The notes beneath the pieces were generated by a model. The model did not search any database. It was not told the origin of the DNA and worked only from the letters and a program-made list of their open reading frames with translations. Position numbers and translations under genes: made by a program. Shown piece after piece: positions 6,665 to 8,479 of a stretch of 8,479 nucleotides of DNA; within the stretch, counting starts at the first letter, position 1, and every line of letters starts with the position of its first letter. Origin of the DNA: Gammaproteobacteria bacterium (GTDB lineage Bacteria > Pseudomonadota > Gammaproteobacteria > Cardiobacteriales > Wohlfahrtiimonadaceae); the NCBI GenBank assembly GCA_003864535.1, contig BHEQ01000072.1, positions 1 through 8,479 on the forward strand, in the 5' to 3' direction.

Positions 6665-6684
6665 TTTTGTTTAATTTTGTTTAA
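6665..6684. repeat. 10-bp tandem duplication upstream of the MBL gene
   Basis: TTTTGTTTAA occurs twice in succession 48 bp before the start codon. Each copy contains a TTGTTT that could serve as a weak -35. Confidence 0.6.
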
Positions 6685-6732
6685 TTTAAACTAATTATGT
6701 AATTTAAAAATAATCAATTACCTGGAGATATA

Positions 6733-7407
6733 ATGACATATCGTATTTATTCAGAAATTTGTGGTCCATGGGAAAATTTTTCTCATATTATTGAAGATGT
6801 TGCTACAAAAAAAGTGATGATTATTGATCCAGCATGGCAGCCTGAGCTTATTTTAGAGCGCATAAGCAAATTAAATCTTATCCCAAGTGTGATCTTTTTA
6901 ACCCACGCCCATCATGATCATGTTAATGGAATTGCAGGAATTTTAGAGCAGGTAAATATTCCAGTGCATTTATCTGATATTGAAATTAATCTTCTGAAAA
7001 AACATCCAGAAACTCAGCCTTTTGGTGCAATTACAGCGCAAACGCTAAGTTTATATGATAATGATATTTATATGTTAGGGGCGACTAAAATAAAAGTGAT
7101 CCACACGCCAGGACATAGTTGTGGCTCTTCTTGTTTTTTGCTTGAAAATGATATGATCACAGGTGATACCTTATTTATTGATGGGGTAGGGCGTACAGAT
7201 TTTGCTGATTCAAGCACTGATGCACTATTTGAGTCTCTACAAAAAATTGTTAGCAGCGTTCCACATCATGTTAACTTACATACAGGACATGCGTATGGAT
7301 CTAGCGCTACAGCTACATTAGCCTCTCAATTAATCACAAATCCTTATTTACAAAGAATTAATCAAAATAAGCGTGCTGACTTTGCAGATTATCGCAGTAG
7401 CCATTAA
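6733..7407 (+). CDS. MBL-fold metallohydrolase, ETHE1/glyoxalase II-like
   Basis: A 224-residue metallo-beta-lactamase-fold protein with no signal peptide, so probably cytoplasmic. Metal-binding motifs are complete: THAHHDH (H58, H60, D62, H63), TPGHS (H128), GDTLF (D145) and HTGHAYG (H186). GVGRTDF (151-157) resembles the GxGRTDF signature of ETHE1-type persulfide dioxygenases, but a GRTD motif also occurs in YcbL/glyoxalase II-like hydrolases. The reaction could therefore be persulfide oxidation (glutathione persulfide to sulfite) or thioester hydrolysis; sequence alone does not decide. GGAG lies 5 nt before the ATG. The gene diverges from the pdh operon and is followed 54 bp later by the pRiA4b-like gene, with no clear terminator between them. 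Confidence 0.85.
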   Translation: MTYRIYSEICGPWENFSHIIEDVATKKVMIIDPAWQPELILERISKLNLIPSVIFLTHAHHDHVNGIAGILEQVNIPVHLSDIEINLLKKHPETQPFGAITAQTLSLYDNDIYMLGATKIKVIHTPGHSCGSSCFLLENDMITGDTLFIDGVGRTDFADSSTDALFESLQKIVSSVPHHVNLHTGHAYGSSATATLASQLITNPYLQRINQNKRADFADYRSSH

Positions 7408-7461
7408 TCTTAATAGACGTGCCCATTACTATATGATATATAATATTAAGGAACTATTTTT

Positions 7462-7860
7462 ATGGCTAAATCAGACATTTCGTATGTATTTAAAGCACAA
7501 GTATATGCAAGAAATTATCGAAAAATACAAATCAGTGCCAAGAGCACTTTAAATGATCTTAGCGAAGCTATTTTAAGAGCATATCAATTTGATAGTGATC
7601 ATCTTAATGCTTTTTTTATGGATGGAAAGGCATGGTCTCATGCAGCACCGTACTGGTCGCCTCATAATGAAGAAGAGCCTTCTACGGATAAGGTCAAGCT
7701 ATCTTCCTTCGACTTTAAAGAAAAAGATAAGTTTCTGTATTTATTTGATTTTGGACATGAATGGAGATTCGCGGTAACGTTTATTAAAGAAATAGATATC
7801 GCTACGCCAAAGCCTATCGTGCTTGAATCTAAAGGAGATTCTCCTGAGCAATATGATTAA
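7462..7860 (+). CDS. Plasmid pRiA4b ORF-3-like protein
   Basis: A 132-residue protein of the pRiA4b ORF-3-like family (Pfam PRiA4_ORF3), whose function is unknown. Recognisable features are the N-terminal strand with YRKIQISAKSTLNDLSEAIL (19-38), FDSDHLNAFFMDG (43-55), the core motif FLYLFDFGHEWRF (91-103; the family has YxYDFGDxW), and the end ESKGDSPEQYD (122-132). The family is often found on plasmids or next to mobile DNA, but no transposase is visible here. It has no signal peptide or membrane segment. AAGGA lies 9 nt before the ATG. It may be co-transcribed with the MBL gene. Confidence 0.8.
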   Translation: MAKSDISYVFKAQVYARNYRKIQISAKSTLNDLSEAILRAYQFDSDHLNAFFMDGKAWSHAAPYWSPHNEEEPSTDKVKLSSFDFKEKDKFLYLFDFGHEWRFAVTFIKEIDIATPKPIVLESKGDSPEQYD

Positions 7861-7892
7861 GATGTGCCCAATATATAAACCCTACTTAAATC

Positions 7893-7898
7893 TATAAT
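7893..7898 (+). promoter_or_regulatory. Candidate -10 element for dapD
   Basis: A perfect TATAAT would place the RNA start near 7905, about 25 nt before the dapD ATG and upstream of its ribosome binding site. No good -35 is seen at 16-18 bp, so the call is tentative. Confidence 0.3.
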
Positions 7899-7930
7899 AT
7901 TAAAATCCACTAAACCTCAAAGGAAATAAA

Positions 7931-8479
7931 ATGTCTCATCCATTACAATCTATTATTGAAGATGCCTATGCTGCAGGTGCATCACTTACTAAAGATAATG
8001 CTCATGCGGATATCATTAATGCAGTTGATCAAGTAATCAAAGAATTAGATGGAGGAACTTTACGTTCTGCCGAGAAAATTAATGGCACTTGGATTGCTCA
8101 TCAATGGGTGAAAAAAGCGATTTTATTGTGCTTTAAGTTTTATCCAAATCAGATTATGCCTGCAACTCCAAGTAATTATTATGACAAGATAGCTTTAAAA
8201 TTTAGTAATTGGAGCGAGGCTGATTTTGCCTGTCAAGGCATTCGTGTTTTGCCAGGAAGTGTCGCTAGAACAGGTGCTTATATTGCGAGCAATGTTATTT
8301 TAATGCCAAGCTTTGTAAATATTGGTGCGTATGTTGATTCAGGTACGATGGTTGATACATGGGCAAGTGTTGGCTCTTGTGCCCAAATTGGTAAGAATGT
8401 ACATTTATCAGGTGGAGTCGGCATTGGCGGCGTGTTAGAGCCATTACAAGCAACGCCAACTATTATTGAAGATAATTGC
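7931..8479 (+). CDS. dapD: Tetrahydrodipicolinate N-succinyltransferase, 5' part
   Basis: The enzyme succinylates tetrahydrodipicolinate with succinyl-CoA in the diaminopimelate/lysine pathway, which feeds peptidoglycan synthesis; it is cytoplasmic. Only the first 183 residues are in the window; E. coli DapD has 274. Translation begins MSHPLQSIIEDAY. It shows the N-terminal helical domain (SAEKINGTWIAHQWVKKAIL) and then the left-handed beta-helix hexapeptide region with VNIGAYVDSGTMVDTW, GSCAQIGKNVHLSGG and VGIGGVLEPLQATP, ending at IIEDNC. These match E. coli DapD closely. AGGA lies 6 nt before the ATG. The frame is intact to the window end. Confidence 0.96.
   Translation, partial: MSHPLQSIIEDAYAAGASLTKDNAHADIINAVDQVIKELDGGTLRSAEKINGTWIAHQWVKKAILLCFKFYPNQIMPATPSNYYDKIALKFSNWSEADFACQGIRVLPGSVARTGAYIASNVILMPSFVNIGAYVDSGTMVDTWASVGSCAQIGKNVHLSGGVGIGGVLEPLQATPTIIEDNC

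Larger units (their letters stand above)
6400..6732. other. Divergent intergenic region of pdh and the MBL gene
   Basis: This 333-bp, very AT-rich region has no credible gene. It holds the aceE ribosome binding site, a small palindrome GTTTG-CA-CAAAC (6431-6442), a tandem A-tract array (6504-6573), a promoter/operator-like palindrome (6601-6622) with -10-like elements on both sides, and a 10-bp tandem repeat (6665-6684) before the MBL gene. Confidence 0.8.

Noticed and set aside
7439..7444. TATAAT before the pRiA4b-like gene as a promoter
   Set aside because: Transcription would start near 7451, inside the ribosome binding site, leaving no usable leader, and there is no good -35.

Overview
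The window is AT-rich bacterial DNA, most likely from a gammaproteobacterium. The evidence for this is a homodimeric-type pyruvate dehydrogenase E1 (AceE), an E3 subunit carrying its own N-terminal lipoyl domain (a layout known from beta- and gammaproteobacteria such as Neisseria and Ralstonia), and an E. coli-like DapD. The genus cannot be fixed from the sequence alone.

Layout. Positions 1-107 hold an unresolved gene fragment, open weakly on both strands. A strong two-way terminator hairpin follows at 114-152. Positions 198-395 are a 198-bp MITE-like insertion with 15-bp terminal inverted repeats and an 8-bp target duplication. It sits exactly in the stop codon of the next gene and contains a nested G/C-rich palindromic repeat. 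Positions 395-6399, all on the minus strand, are the pyruvate dehydrogenase operon in the order aceE (E1), aceF (E2), lpd (lipoyl-E3). A 333-bp intergenic region at 6400-6732 contains a tandem A-tract array and a palindrome that gives both strands a -35-like element. On the plus strand follow an MBL-fold hydrolase (6733-7407), a short pRiA4b ORF-3-like protein (7462-7860) and the first two thirds of dapD (from 7931, running off the end).

How the genes work together. AceE decarboxylates pyruvate on ThDP, AceF moves the acetyl group to CoA on a lipoyl arm, and Lpd reoxidises the arm with FAD/NAD. E2 and E3 each carry one lipoyl domain, and the two are nearly identical in protein and partly in DNA, which suggests recent duplication or gene conversion. 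AceE has a histidine-rich insertion of about 22 residues that I do not know from the E. coli family member. The plus-strand genes (a possible sulfur or thioester hydrolase, an unknown, and lysine/peptidoglycan biosynthesis) have no clear link to the dehydrogenase beyond the shared divergent promoter region.

No CRISPR array, defence system, prophage, tRNA or rRNA was seen. The most unusual items are the MITE in the lpd stop codon, the His-rich AceE insertion, the homogenised lipoyl domains and the symmetric divergent promoter.
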